From NCBI GenBank assembly GCA_015066785.1, contig SVNT01000001.1, positions 310,001 through 374,000 on the forward strand: 64,000 bases of DNA, given 5' to 3'. Source of the DNA: Ruminococcus sp. (GTDB lineage Bacteria > Bacillota > Clostridia > Oscillospirales > Ruminococcaceae). The notes beneath the pieces are model-generated. The model worked only from the letters and a program-made list of their open reading frames with translations. It ran no database searches and was not told the DNA's origin. The first letter of the stretch is position 1, and the number at the start of each line of letters is the position of its first letter. A program made the translations under genes and the position numbers. This document shows, piece after piece, positions 44,379-53,379 of this stretch.

Positions 44379-46358
44379 CTAGCTTATATCCGCAACATCA
44401 AGATATTTACTTCCGAATTCGGCAATATAGTCCTTACGCCCCTGAAGATTATCTCCAAGCAGCATATCGAACATTTCAATCGTTTTCTGAACATCATCGG
44501 TAGTAATCTTTATAAGTCGTCTTGTTTCGGGATTCATAGTTGTGAATGACATCATATCGGGCTCGTTTTCACCAAGTCCCTTTGAACGCTGGATTACATA
44601 CTTCGTATCGCCGATTTTCGCAAGAACATCGGCTTTTTCCTTTTCGCTGTACGCAAAGTAAGTCTTATCCTTCGTAGTGATTTCGAACAGAGGTGACTCT
44701 GCGATATACACATAGCCCTTCTCGATAAGAGTCGGGGTAAGACGGTACAGGAGTGTGAGAATGAGCGTTCTTATCTGGAAGCCGTCGACATCGGCATCGG
44801 TGCAGATGATGATTTTATTCCAGCGGAGAGTGTTGAGGTCGAACACGGAAATATCCTTGTTTGACTTTGTTGTAACCTCTACCCCGCAGCCGAGAACCTT
44901 CAGTATATCAACGATAATATCGTTCTTGAAAATCTTTGAGTAATCCGCCTTTAGACAGTTGAGGATTTTACCTCTTACAGGAATAATCGCCTGGAATTCC
45001 GCATCTCTTGCGAGCTTGCAGGCACCGAGGGCAGAGTCACCCTCCACTATATAGATTTCACGGCGGGCAACATCCTTTGTACGACAGTCAACGAATTTCT
45101 CCACCCTGTTGGCAAGGTCGATTGTGCTGAAAAGCGTTTTCTTGAGGTTGAGTCGTGTCTTTTCTGCGTTTTCACGGCTTCTCTTGTTGATGAGAACCTG
45201 TTCCGCAATCTTTATCGCCTCATCGGGATTTTCGATAAAATAAACTTCAAGCTGGTGCTTGAGGAAATCCGTCATTGCATCGGCAATAAACTTGTTGGTA
45301 ATCGCCTTTTTGGTCTGGTTCTCGTACGATGTTCTCGTGGAGAATGATGATGATACGAGAACAAGACAGTCTTCTACATCGGCAAAGGTGATTTTGCTTT
45401 CGTTTTTATTGTACTTGTTTCCCGATTTGAGATAGCTGTCAATCTGCGACACAAACGCCGCCTTTACAGCCTTTTCGGGAGAGCCGCCATGCTCAAGAAA
45501 GCTGGAATTATGATAGTATTCAAGGCACTTTATCTTGTTGGAGAATGTAATCGCAACCGACAGCTTGACCTTGTATTCGGGCTTGTCCTCACGGTCTTTA
45601 CCACGGCGTTCGGTCTGCCAGTACTGCACCGTTGTAAGTGCGTCCTCGCCGACGATTTCGTTTACATAGTCAACTATTCCGTTATTGTAGATGTATTCGG
45701 TTTCTTCAAATTTTCCATCCTCGTTCTGATTGCGGAAAAGGAAGAGTATATTCGGGTTTACTACCGCCTGTTTTTTCAGTACATCGTCGAAGTATTCCCT
45801 TCCGACAGCGATATCGGTGAAAACCTCGATGTCGGGCTTCCAGCGGATACGGGTACCTGTCTTTTTGCGGGAGGTTTCTTCCTTTTTCAGACCGCCGACA
45901 TTTTCACCCTTTTCGAAGTGAATGTTGTACTTATAGCCGTCGGTATAAACCTCAGCATCCATATACTCGGAAGAATACTGCGTAGCACAAAGACCCAGAC
46001 CGTTAAGTCCGAGAGAATAGTCGTAGGTTTCTTCGTCATCGCTGAACTTACCTCCTGCGTAAAGTTCGCAGAAAACAAGCTCCCAATTGTATCGGTTTTC
46101 GGTTTTGTTGAAGTCAACGGGAAGTCCTCGCCCGAAATCCTCAACCTCAAAGCTGTTGTCGTTGAAACGGGTTACTATGATTTTGTTGCCGTAACCATCT
46201 CTCGCCTCATCGATTGAGTTTGAAAGGATTTCAAATATCGAATGCTGACATCCGTCAATTCCGTCAGAACCAAATATAACCCCGGGACGCTTTCTTACAC
46301 GGTCGGCGCCCTTGAGGGATGTGATACTGTCGTTGCCGTATGAATTCTTTTTAGCCAT
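44379..46358 (-). CDS. parE: type IIA topoisomerase subunit B (ParE-like, divergent)
   Basis: 659-aa ATPase subunit with GHKL ATP site (SNSIDEARDGYG), transducer and Toprim domain (VEGDSALGACKLARD; CTDADVDGFQIRTLIL). Usual GyrB/ParE have EGDSAGGSAK and DGSHIRTLLL, so this is an outlying subfamily. It pairs with the next gene as a heterotetramer. Which of DNA gyrase or topo IV it replaces, or whether it is a third enzyme, cannot be decided here. Confidence 0.88.
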   Translation of the reverse strand: MAKKNSYGNDSITSLKGADRVRKRPGVIFGSDGIDGCQHSIFEILSNSIDEARDGYGNKIIVTRFNDNSFEVEDFGRGLPVDFNKTENRYNWELVFCELYAGGKFSDDEETYDYSLGLNGLGLCATQYSSEYMDAEVYTDGYKYNIHFEKGENVGGLKKEETSRKKTGTRIRWKPDIEVFTDIAVGREYFDDVLKKQAVVNPNILFLFRNQNEDGKFEETEYIYNNGIVDYVNEIVGEDALTTVQYWQTERRGKDREDKPEYKVKLSVAITFSNKIKCLEYYHNSSFLEHGGSPEKAVKAAFVSQIDSYLKSGNKYNKNESKITFADVEDCLVLVSSSFSTRTSYENQTKKAITNKFIADAMTDFLKHQLEVYFIENPDEAIKIAEQVLINKRSRENAEKTRLNLKKTLFSTIDLANRVEKFVDCRTKDVARREIYIVEGDSALGACKLARDAEFQAIIPVRGKILNCLKADYSKIFKNDIIVDILKVLGCGVEVTTKSNKDISVFDLNTLRWNKIIICTDADVDGFQIRTLILTLLYRLTPTLIEKGYVYIAESPLFEITTKDKTYFAYSEKEKADVLAKIGDTKYVIQRSKGLGENEPDMMSFTTMNPETRRLIKITTDDVQKTIEMFDMLLGDNLQGRKDYIAEFGSKYLDVADIS

Positions 46359-46363
46359 ATCTG

Positions 46364-47080
46364 TTATTCACCTTTACTAATGTTTTCGGGAAGTGTATCT
46401 CTGACAAAAATCTTTCCGAACTTTATGTCAGCCTGTATCGTAATTGTTCTGCTGACGGATTTTTCTTCCACTCTGTTCACGAGCTTACCGCAGGTGCAGT
46501 TTGTGTTCACAACGAGCTTGACATTCTTCGGAACGATAAGAACTATCGTTGCAAGGCTTGCCTTGAGTTTAAGTGTTATATCCTGCTGTAATTCTGCCTT
46601 TGAGAAGTCATAGACCAGCTTGCAGGCTGTTGCGGAAATATTTCCTTCCTTGACATTTTCGGAGATGTTTGTGTATCTTCCGCCCGCAAAAGCGTCGGCA
46701 ATCTTTATTGTATCCGTATCGTTCTGCTTTGCCTTCTCGTCAAACGCCATAATTTCAGCAGGCTTGCTGTCAACCGCACCCTTGATTGTAAGTGCAATCG
46801 TCATAACACCCATAGCAATCAGAAGAGGCACCCATTCCGTCTTGGAAACAAGTCCCGTTTCTGTAAGCAGAAGTCCGAAGCCCGCGAAGAAAAGTGCGGA
46901 ATTGAAGAAGTTGATGTTGAAGATAAGCATCCAGATAATCGCAGGTACGATAAGCAGGAATGTCCAGAGTCCGTCAAGTGCGGAATTAACCTGCCACCAG
47001 CCCGCAGAAATACCGAGATATACTGCGGCACCAACAATAAGCGCCATAACTATAAATGAAACAACTGTATTCTTTTTCAT
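46364..47080 (-). CDS. membrane protein with LiaF-like C-terminal domain
   Basis: About 238 aa. Four hydrophobic spans in the N-terminal half (about 5-115) are followed by a beta-rich domain (SATACKLVYDFSKAELQQ ... ATIVLIVPKNVKLVVN) resembling the LiaF cell-wall-antibiotic response domain. LiaF modulates a two-component envelope-stress system in Bacillus, but no histidine kinase or regulator is nearby. ATG at 47080 follows AGAGGACGG. It is five bases from parE and cotranscribed with it. Confidence 0.75.
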   Translation of the reverse strand: MKKNTVVSFIVMALIVGAAVYLGISAGWWQVNSALDGLWTFLLIVPAIIWMLIFNINFFNSALFFAGFGLLLTETGLVSKTEWVPLLIAMGVMTIALTIKGAVDSKPAEIMAFDEKAKQNDTDTIKIADAFAGGRYTNISENVKEGNISATACKLVYDFSKAELQQDITLKLKASLATIVLIVPKNVKLVVNTNCTCGKLVNRVEEKSVSRTITIQADIKFGKIFVRDTLPENISKGE

Positions 47081-47107
47081 ATTTTTCCGTCCTCTCAACT
47101 ATGTATT

Positions 47108-48073
47108 TCAGCGTGACATCGCAACTGCCGCCCAGCCCTCTTTTTCGGCATTGGCAAGCACTGTAAAGCCACATTCCTTAACAGCATCTATCACTTCATT
47201 TTTACGTTCAGTGATAATTCCCGACATAATAAGAACCCCGTCATCGGTAAGAAAATCAGCGAAAATATCACTCATCGCAATAAGCACATCGGCAACAATG
47301 TTGGCAACGATGATTTTGTATCCGCCGCCGATTTTTTTCACCAGCTCTGCGTCGTCGATAACATTTCCGCAATACGCCGTGTATATATCCGTGGATATAT
47401 TATTCTTTGCGGCGTTTTCTTCCGCTATCTTTACTGAATTTGCGTCGATGTCAACCGCCGTACACTCCGAAGCACCGAGAAGAATTGCGCCGATCGAAAG
47501 AATACCGCTTCCACAGCCGAGGTCGAGCACTCTGTCCCCGTCGGAAAGATATTTTTCAAGCAACTCAAGACAAAGCTGGGTTGTGTGGTGCTGTCCCGTA
47601 CCGAAACTTGACGCAGGGTCAATTTCAAGGATTATACGCTTTTCGTCGGGAGCTGCATCCTCCCAGCTTGGCTTGATAAGCAGCTTTTCCCCGACAGTAA
47701 GCGGCTTGAAGTACTGTTTCCAGTTGTTTGCCCAGTCTTCCTCGTTGACATTCGAAAGTTCATATTCCAGCCTTCCGAATGAGCCGTCGGTGTCGATGCT
47801 TTTCAAACGCTCAAGCTCCGTCTTTATTGCGGCAAAGTTTTCCTTGCCCTGTGCGTTATCGGGAAGATAAACCGTCACGCAGGTTTCGCAGTCACGGAGT
47901 CCCATAAGGTCGTCGTCAAGATAATCCCAGTTACCTGTTTTGTTTTCAAGGAATTCCTCAAAATCCTTGGAATCCTTTACTACAAAGCCGTTTACACCCA
48001 TTCCGAGAAGGCATCCGCAGAGGATGTCAACGCCCTCACTTGAGGTGAAAACGGAAAGTTCAATCCATTCCAT
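47108..48073 (-). CDS. prmA: ribosomal protein L11 methyltransferase
   Basis: 321-aa SAM methyltransferase that trimethylates L11. The C-terminal Rossmann part has DLGCGSGILSIGAILLGA and IVANIVADVLI (NxxxD/PrmA signature), plus the family motif ASSFGTGQHHTT. The N-terminal substrate-recognition domain begins MEWIELSVFTSSEGVD. First gene of the operon leading to parE and parC. Confidence 0.96.
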   Translation of the reverse strand: MEWIELSVFTSSEGVDILCGCLLGMGVNGFVVKDSKDFEEFLENKTGNWDYLDDDLMGLRDCETCVTVYLPDNAQGKENFAAIKTELERLKSIDTDGSFGRLEYELSNVNEEDWANNWKQYFKPLTVGEKLLIKPSWEDAAPDEKRIILEIDPASSFGTGQHHTTQLCLELLEKYLSDGDRVLDLGCGSGILSIGAILLGASECTAVDIDANSVKIAEENAAKNNISTDIYTAYCGNVIDDAELVKKIGGGYKIIVANIVADVLIAMSDIFADFLTDDGVLIMSGIITERKNEVIDAVKECGFTVLANAEKEGWAAVAMSR

Positions 48074-48112
48074 AAAGTATCTCCTTTTTCAAATTAAAGC
48101 ATATCAATATAT

Positions 48113-48141
48113 AGTATATCACATTTTTTTCAATACTGCAA
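48113..48141 (-). promoter_or_regulatory. promoter of prmA-LiaF-like-parE-parC
   Basis: Minus-strand TTGCAG (48136-48141), 17-bp spacer, TATACT (48113-48118), about 40 bp before the prmA start. Confidence 0.58.
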
Positions 48142-48204
48142 GTTGATTTTTCCAGAAGTTATTCCTAAAAATAAAATATTGCTATTCCATTTTTTCAGAT
48201 ATCG

Positions 48205-48213
48205 TGGTATAAT
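48205..48213 (+). promoter_or_regulatory. extended -10 promoter of the permease-nadA operon
   Basis: TGGTATAAT (TGn-TATAAT, -10 at 48208-48213) on the plus strand. No convincing -35 at 17 bp, so the extended -10 probably carries it. About 60 bp before the first start codon. The rest of the 200-bp gap holds the divergent prmA promoter and AT-rich sequence. Confidence 0.55.
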
Positions 48214-48276
48214 TTATTTATATAGTACAAATTACATTATGCTTGCCATTTTATCGAATATACAGGGAGGCCCACA

Positions 48277-49557
48277 ATGAAAAAACCGATTATGCACCCG
48301 AAGTATTTTTCCATAGCGAAATACACCGTTGTCGTATTTGCAATCTGTCTTGCGATGGTAGTGGTTGTTTTACGCTTTGACGGACTTATGGAAATACTCA
48401 AAAAAATAATTGCAGTTGTAATGCCTATAATATGGGGCTTGGTTTTTGCGTATCTTCTCAACCCGTTCCTCAACTTCCTTGAACGGCACCTCACGAAAGT
48501 AATCGAAAAGAAGAAAAAGCATCCCCGTATTTTAAGGGGAGTATCGGCGGCAATCACCGTAATCGTGACACTTGCCGTACTCAGCGCACTCATTGCGGTA
48601 ATTATCCCACAGATTTCAGACAGTATAGTAAACATTTTCAAGCAAGCCGAGGATTATATTCAATCCCTCAACAAATGGCTTCTCGGAATTGAAAAAATCA
48701 ATCCCGAAATATATGCATTCATTGAAACGTATATCACATCACTTGAAATCGACGTTGTCGGACTCGCAAACAAATACCTCCCCGAAATAAGCACTCTCGC
48801 AACGGGAGCTACGACTGTACTCAAGAATTTCGCAGTCGGAATAAAGGACTTCGCCCTCGGATTTATCGTAATGGTATACATCCTCTGTGGCAAGGAAAAT
48901 TTCAAGGGACAGACCAAAAAGGTAATCTACGCATTGTTCAAGAAGCGCACGGCTGATAACATTCTCCGCATTGTATCGCAGGCTGACCGCACATTCATCG
49001 GTTTCATCTACGGTAAGGCGCTTGACTCGACAATAATCGGCATCCTGTGCTTTATCGCAATGAGAATACTGGACATGCCCTTCCCTGTGCTTATAAGTGT
49101 AATCGTCGGCGTAACGAATATGATTCCGTTCTTCGGCCCGTTCATCGGTGCTATTCCGAGTGCGGTACTTGTATTTTTCGCCGCACCCGAAAAAACAATT
49201 ATCTTCATTATATTCATACTTATTCTTCAGCAGTTTGACGGAAACATCCTCGGCCCGAAAATCCTCGGCGACTCAACAGGTCTTCCTGCCTTCTGGGTAA
49301 TGTTTGCAATCTTCATCGGCGGAGGGCTTTTCGGTTTCGTCGGAATGCTAGTCGGAGTTCCTGTATTTGCGGTAATCTATGACTTGTCAAAGGAATTCAT
49401 AAACGCAACGCTCATGAAGAAAAATCTTCCCGTGGCACCGAAGATATATCAGGGGTCTGAGGCAATAACGGAAATTTCTCACGAAACCGAAAATACAGAA
49501 CCCGTAACCGTAACGGAAGAAACCACAGAAGAAAACGACACAACGGAGGAAAACTGA
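48277..49557 (+). CDS. AI-2E transporter family (UPF0118) membrane protein
   Basis: 426-aa polytopic protein of the AI-2E exporter-like/PerM family, with about eight hydrophobic spans. The signature GVTNMIPFFGPFIGAIPSA and ILQQFDGNILGPKILG are clear. Despite the name, members are linked to Na+/H+ exchange and other transport, so signalling is not implied. The last 60 residues are a Glu/Thr-rich cytosolic tail (TEETTEENDTTEEN). Start behind GGGAGG. nadA follows one base after its stop. Confidence 0.9.
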   Translation: MKKPIMHPKYFSIAKYTVVVFAICLAMVVVVLRFDGLMEILKKIIAVVMPIIWGLVFAYLLNPFLNFLERHLTKVIEKKKKHPRILRGVSAAITVIVTLAVLSALIAVIIPQISDSIVNIFKQAEDYIQSLNKWLLGIEKINPEIYAFIETYITSLEIDVVGLANKYLPEISTLATGATTVLKNFAVGIKDFALGFIVMVYILCGKENFKGQTKKVIYALFKKRTADNILRIVSQADRTFIGFIYGKALDSTIIGILCFIAMRILDMPFPVLISVIVGVTNMIPFFGPFIGAIPSAVLVFFAAPEKTIIFIIFILILQQFDGNILGPKILGDSTGLPAFWVMFAIFIGGGLFGFVGMLVGVPVFAVIYDLSKEFINATLMKKNLPVAPKIYQGSEAITEISHETENTEPVTVTEETTEENDTTEEN

Positions 49558-49558
49558 T

Positions 49559-50473
49559 ATGCTCTGCGATATTCAGGCAGAAATAATAAAGCTCAAGAAA
49601 GAAAAGAAAATAAGCATCTACGCACACAGCTATCAATCCGAGGATATAATCGAGGTTGCGGATTTCGTCGGCGACTCGTTCCAACTCAGCAAACTTGCGA
49701 CCGAAGACCCCAACGACACATACGTAATGTGCGGCGTACATTTCATGGCGGAGACTATGAAAATCCTCTCCCCGCAGAAAAAGGTGATACTCGCAAACGG
49801 CACGGCAGGCTGTCCCATGGCGGAGCAGTTCTCGGTTGACGAAATAAGAAAATTCAAGGAAGAATATCCCGACTATGCAGTTGTTGCGTATATCAACACA
49901 ACGGCAGAGCTAAAAACCGTGTGTGATGTCTGCGTGACTTCAGGCTCGGCGTTGAAAATATGCGAGAAAATCGAGAATAAAAACATACTCTTCATCCCCG
50001 ACTGTAACCTCGGAGGGTATGTGGCAAAAATGCTCCCCGAAAAAAATGTAAAGCTGATTCCCGGAGGCTGTCCTATTCATGCGGCGGTAACGAAGGAAGA
50101 GGTTGAGGCAGCAAGAAAGCTCCACCCGAACGCAAAGCTGCTCGTTCACCCCGAATGTACCGCAGAGGTAGTCAGTGACGCTGACTACATAGGCTCAACA
50201 GCGGGAATAATGAAGTTTGCAAAGGAAAGCGACGCCGAGGAATTCATCATCGGCACGGAAAACTCAATAGTACAGCACCTTCAGTTTGAGTGTCCCGACA
50301 AGAAATTCTATCCGTTGAGCAAAAAGCTGATTTGCTGTGATATGAAAGCCACTACCCTCATCGACCTTTACAACGCCGTAAAAGGCAGGGGCGGTGTGGA
50401 AATCGAAATTCCCGAAGCTACAATGAACAAGGCAAAAGCCTGCATAGACGAAATGCTGCGGCTTGAAAAGTAA
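49559..50473 (+). CDS. nadA: quinolinate synthase A
   Basis: 4Fe-4S enzyme condensing iminoaspartate and DHAP to quinolinate for NAD. 304 aa, with AHSYQSEDIIEVADFVGDS, cluster Cys in VMCGVHFMAE, HPECTAEVV and a third near QFECPDK. nadB and nadC are not adjacent, unlike the usual nadABC operon. Its start is coupled to the permease gene and GGAGG lies inside that gene's end. Confidence 0.95.
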   Translation: MLCDIQAEIIKLKKEKKISIYAHSYQSEDIIEVADFVGDSFQLSKLATEDPNDTYVMCGVHFMAETMKILSPQKKVILANGTAGCPMAEQFSVDEIRKFKEEYPDYAVVAYINTTAELKTVCDVCVTSGSALKICEKIENKNILFIPDCNLGGYVAKMLPEKNVKLIPGGCPIHAAVTKEEVEAARKLHPNAKLLVHPECTAEVVSDADYIGSTAGIMKFAKESDAEEFIIGTENSIVQHLQFECPDKKFYPLSKKLICCDMKATTLIDLYNAVKGRGGVEIEIPEATMNKAKACIDEMLRLEK

Positions 50474-50476
50474 TAA

Positions 50477-50514
50477 AAAGGTCTGACAGACGGTAAATCC
50501 TCTGTCAGACCTTT
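50477..50514. terminator. bidirectional terminator between nadA and the membrane protein gene
   Basis: Perfect 14-bp stem AAAGGTCTGACAGA / TCTGTCAGACCTTT with a 10-base loop. T-tracts occur on both sides (GTTTTTATT plus, CTTTTTATT minus), fitting the convergent genes. Confidence 0.88.
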
Positions 50515-50518
50515 GTTT

Positions 50519-51082
50519 TTATTCTTCGTCTTTTATAATGTCCATTCCACCAAGCTCGAAACAACCTTCGTGCAACTGCCATCTGCCGTCAGGCTCTTTC
50601 ATGAGAATTGCAACATACGCCTCGGTATCGGAGCGTTCGTCGTTGTACAGCGTTATATCGAGGTCGTAAAGCACATACTCGGTATCCCCTGCGTTGAAAA
50701 TCATATCTGTATAATCAAATCGGGATACTATTTCGTACTTTGCGCCGTAATCCTCGCCATATTCTTCCTTGATGAGCTCAATGCCACGCTCTATTCCGTT
50801 CTGCGTGAGATAGAAATCAGGGTCATCGAAATTCGTTCCGTAGCACGCCTTTATTCCCTGAACATCGCCCGTGTCAACCGCAGATATATATCGGTCAAGA
50901 ACAGCCTTCTGTCCTCTGTAATCGGCAGTGATGACAAGAACGCCTGCAAGCACGATAATTGCGGAAAGGCAAAGTGTAATTCCGAGTGCTTTGACAAAAG
51001 TACGCTTTTCACGGCGTTCTTCCCTTGCCGCCGCAACACGCTCCGCCTTTTTTTCGAGCATTCTCTTGTTCTTTTTAGACAT
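50519..51082 (-). CDS. single-span membrane protein, NTF2-like extracellular domain
   Basis: 187 aa. A very basic N-terminus (KKNKRMLEKKAERVAAAREE) precedes one membrane span (about 30-52), then about 130 extracytoplasmic residues. The run LDRYISAVDTGDVQGIKACYG resembles the start of NTF2-like/DUF4878 domains. Function unknown. It is 12 bp downstream of a ROK glucokinase gene in the same operon, and ends at the shared terminator. Confidence 0.7.
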   Translation of the reverse strand: MSKKNKRMLEKKAERVAAAREERREKRTFVKALGITLCLSAIIVLAGVLVITADYRGQKAVLDRYISAVDTGDVQGIKACYGTNFDDPDFYLTQNGIERGIELIKEEYGEDYGAKYEIVSRFDYTDMIFNAGDTEYVLYDLDITLYNDERSDTEAYVAILMKEPDGRWQLHEGCFELGGMDIIKDEE

Positions 51083-51094
51083 TATATTTTCACC

Positions 51095-52054
51095 TTACTT
51101 ACTTCTTGCGTTTCCAAGGAATGCCGCACCGATAAGTCCTGCGTCATTTCCGAGCTTTGCAATCACGATTTCGGTATTCTTTGCTGAATTCTTTGAGTAT
51201 ACTTCCTTCTTTACAAGCTCCTTCATAGGAACGAGAAGGGGGTCACCCTCGTTGCAGACACCGCCGCCGAGGCAGAGAATGTCAGGCTGGAATGTATTGA
51301 TTACATTTGTAATTCCTGCTGCAAGATAACGGATGTACTTGTCGACAACCTTCTTTGCAGCCTCATCTCCCTCACGCATTGCGTTGAACGCATGGCGGCC
51401 TGATACGTGACCGTCAGCCTCAGCCATCTTCCACATGATAGAGTTCTTGTCTTCTTCCATAGCCTCCTTTGTCATACGGATGAGTCCCGTAGCGGATGAG
51501 TAAACCTCAAAACAGCCGTGTCTTCCGCATGAACAGAGAGGGCCGTCTACCTGAATTACTTCGTGTCCGAGCTCTGCACCTGCAAAGTTGGAGCCCGAGT
51601 AAATCTTACCTTCGATGATAATTCCGCCGCCTACTCCCGTTCCGAGAGTAATAGCAACTGCATTTGTAGCGCCCTTTGCCGCACCTGCAACATACTCTCC
51701 GTATGCAGCGGCATTAGCGTCGTTATCTATGTATACGGGTTTTCCGAGTTTATCTGAAAGATACTCAACCATAGGAACATTCACAAAACCGAGGTTGTTT
51801 GAAAATTCAAGGATACCTGTTGAGCTGTTTGCAATACCCGGAGTACCTATGCCTACCCATTCAACATCAGCGATTGAAATGCCTGCCTTTTCGCAAGCCT
51901 CAAGCGAAACCTTCGCCATATCGTCCATAATTTCGTCTGCGGGACGAGGGCAGTTTGTCTTGCAGGTTGCCTTTGCGATTATTTCATAATTTTCGTTGAC
52001 AACACCTGCCTTGATATTTGTTCCGCCAAGGTCAATACCGATATAATACTTCAT
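51095..52054 (-). CDS. glcK: ROK family glucokinase
   Basis: 319-aa ROK sugar kinase, likely glucose to glucose-6-phosphate. The ATP motif GIDLGGTNIKAGVV, TLGTGVGGGIIIEGKI, and the zinc motif CSCGRHGCFEVYSSATG with the ROK signature are complete. It has no N-terminal DNA-binding domain, so it is an enzyme, not a repressor. ATG at 52054 follows AGGAGGA; upstream residues of the open frame have no site. Own promoter. Confidence 0.93.
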   Translation of the reverse strand: MKYYIGIDLGGTNIKAGVVNENYEIIAKATCKTNCPRPADEIMDDMAKVSLEACEKAGISIADVEWVGIGTPGIANSSTGILEFSNNLGFVNVPMVEYLSDKLGKPVYIDNDANAAAYGEYVAGAAKGATNAVAITLGTGVGGGIIIEGKIYSGSNFAGAELGHEVIQVDGPLCSCGRHGCFEVYSSATGLIRMTKEAMEEDKNSIMWKMAEADGHVSGRHAFNAMREGDEAAKKVVDKYIRYLAAGITNVINTFQPDILCLGGGVCNEGDPLLVPMKELVKKEVYSKNSAKNTEIVIAKLGNDAGLIGAAFLGNARSK

Positions 52055-52092
52055 TATATATTCCTCCTGAAAATAAAATGTACGATACTGAA

Positions 52093-52121
52093 ATTTTATC
52101 ATATTTTATATAATAAGTCAA
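52093..52121 (-). promoter_or_regulatory. promoter of the glucokinase operon
   Basis: Minus-strand TTGACT (52116-52121), 17-bp spacer, TAAAAT (52093-52098), about 40 bp before the start. It closely resembles the promoter of the next gene (same hexamers and spacing). Confidence 0.68.
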
Positions 52122-52132
52122 CAAATAAAAAA

Positions 52133-52162
52133 ATATCGCCACGGAAAAATTCCGTGACGATA
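52133..52162 (-). terminator. intrinsic terminator of the LRR protein gene
   Basis: Stem ATATCGTCACGGAA / TTCCGTGGCGATAT (one G-T pair), followed by TTTTTTT on the minus strand, about 10 bp past the stop. Confidence 0.87.
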
Positions 52163-52172
52163 TGAGTTTTTA

Positions 52173-53177
52173 TTAAAGTGCAGTTTCTGAAAGAATTACT
52201 CCCTCGCCAGCGGCAAGGTCAGAAAGATTTTCTGTTACAGCAGGTACTGTTGTTGCTACTGTTGTTGTGGTTGTCGGTGCAACATCAGTGTAATCAGCGG
52301 TTACAATCTTTTCTGTCTTTGCATTTGACTTTACGATTACGCAATTACCGATGTTTGTGGTTTTACAGCTTGCATAACCGTCGATAACGATTGTCTTTGT
52401 AATTTTTACAGAGCCGCCTTCACGCCATGTAATCATATATACTTCTTCGTCGTCATACTCACCGAAATCTGTATCAAGTTCAATTTTGTATGTGAACGAA
52501 CCCGATACAGCTCTCTTTGTTGAAAGTGAACGTGCGAAAAGAATTTCATCGGAAGCCTTTTCCTTGAGTGCCTTGTAAATAGGGCATCCGTCGCCTGTAC
52601 TGTCGCAGGGTGTGATTTCTTTTGCGTAGAGGTCGTTAGCGTCGCTTACACCATAGACGGTGATTTTCTTTCCTTCTTCAAAGATTGAAAGATGCTCGCC
52701 TTCCTCGTTTTCTTCATCGATAGCTTCAAATTCGTATCCGTAACGGTTTGCGTATGATTCTGCGTTGGAGCCTGTATATCCTCTGATTGTTGTAAGGAAT
52801 GTACAGCCCTGGAAAACCTTTTCGCCGCCGTAGAATTCAATGCTGTCGCAGTAGATTGTGATTGATTCAAGGCTCTTGCAGTCACGGAAAGCACTGTTTC
52901 CGATTGCTCTTACATATCTCGGAAGAACAACCGATGTAACCTTTGATTCCGCAAACGCTTCGTCGCCGATTTTTGCAGGATAGCTGTTTCCACAGCGTCC
53001 GACTGTTATTTCTCCCGTTGAAGAACCTATGTACTCTGTGACAACGCACTTTCCGTCCTGAATTTCATACTCAAACATATCGTTTGATGCAGCGCTTACA
53101 CCCGCTGTAAATACAGACATTGTTGCGACTGTCATAACCGCAGAGGTTATAAGTGAAATAATACTTCTCTTTTTCAT
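52173..53177 (-). CDS. secreted BspA-type leucine-rich-repeat protein with C-terminal tag
   Basis: 334-aa secreted protein. A signal peptide (about 1-29, ending VSA) is followed by an LRR_5/BspA-like region (about 45-150: VTSVVLPRYVRAIGNSAFRDC, SLESITIY), a domain of unknown fold with a possible Cys pair (CDSTGDGC), a Thr/Val/Pro linker, and the last 18 residues NLSDLAAGEGVILSETAL. The final segment recurs almost intact in the secreted protein at 61.3 kb. No sortase motif, dockerin or terminal membrane span. ATG at 53177 follows GGAAGGTG. Confidence 0.85.
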   Translation of the reverse strand: MKKRSIISLITSAVMTVATMSVFTAGVSAASNDMFEYEIQDGKCVVTEYIGSSTGEITVGRCGNSYPAKIGDEAFAESKVTSVVLPRYVRAIGNSAFRDCKSLESITIYCDSIEFYGGEKVFQGCTFLTTIRGYTGSNAESYANRYGYEFEAIDEENEEGEHLSIFEEGKKITVYGVSDANDLYAKEITPCDSTGDGCPIYKALKEKASDEILFARSLSTKRAVSGSFTYKIELDTDFGEYDDEEVYMITWREGGSVKITKTIVIDGYASCKTTNIGNCVIVKSNAKTEKIVTADYTDVAPTTTTTVATTVPAVTENLSDLAAGEGVILSETAL

Positions 53178-53219
53178 TTTTACACCTTCCTTTTTTATTT
53201 TGCGAATGAACATATAAAT

Positions 53220-53248
53220 ATTTTATCATTATTATCACGATTAGTCAA
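53220..53248 (-). promoter_or_regulatory. promoter of the LRR protein gene
   Basis: Minus-strand TTGACT (53243-53248), 17-bp spacer, TAAAAT (53220-53225), about 43 bp upstream of the start. Confidence 0.68.
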
Positions 53249-53307
53249 TCTTTTATAGAAAAAATAAAAATATAAAAGCAAAAAACTGTCACTTCACGCA
53301 TTTTCTC

Positions 53308-53336
53308 TTTACATTTAACAGATTCTGATGTATAAT
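53308..53336 (+). promoter_or_regulatory. promoter of the NRPS-like operon
   Basis: Plus-strand TTTACA (53308-53313), 17-bp spacer, TATAAT (53331-53336) with a TG just upstream of the -10. About 40 bp before the hydrolase start. It appears to drive six genes to 58.5 kb. Confidence 0.7.
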
Positions 53337-53379
53337 ATTTGCATAATTATGTGCCAAAAAACAGAAAGGTGACTACAAT

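Noticed and set aside
45489-46217. 242-codon plus-strand open frame
   Set aside because: Antisense of the topoisomerase B subunit; Val/Phe-rich translation is a mirror of acidic codons.
46620-47870. 416-codon plus-strand open frame
   Set aside because: It runs antisense across the LiaF-like gene and prmA, both clearly conserved, and its translation is Ser/Ile-rich without domains. There is no ribosome site.
48277-49557. Autoinducer-2 quorum sensing export
   Set aside because: The family name comes from one E. coli protein; no luxS or lsr genes are nearby, and family members have other transport roles.
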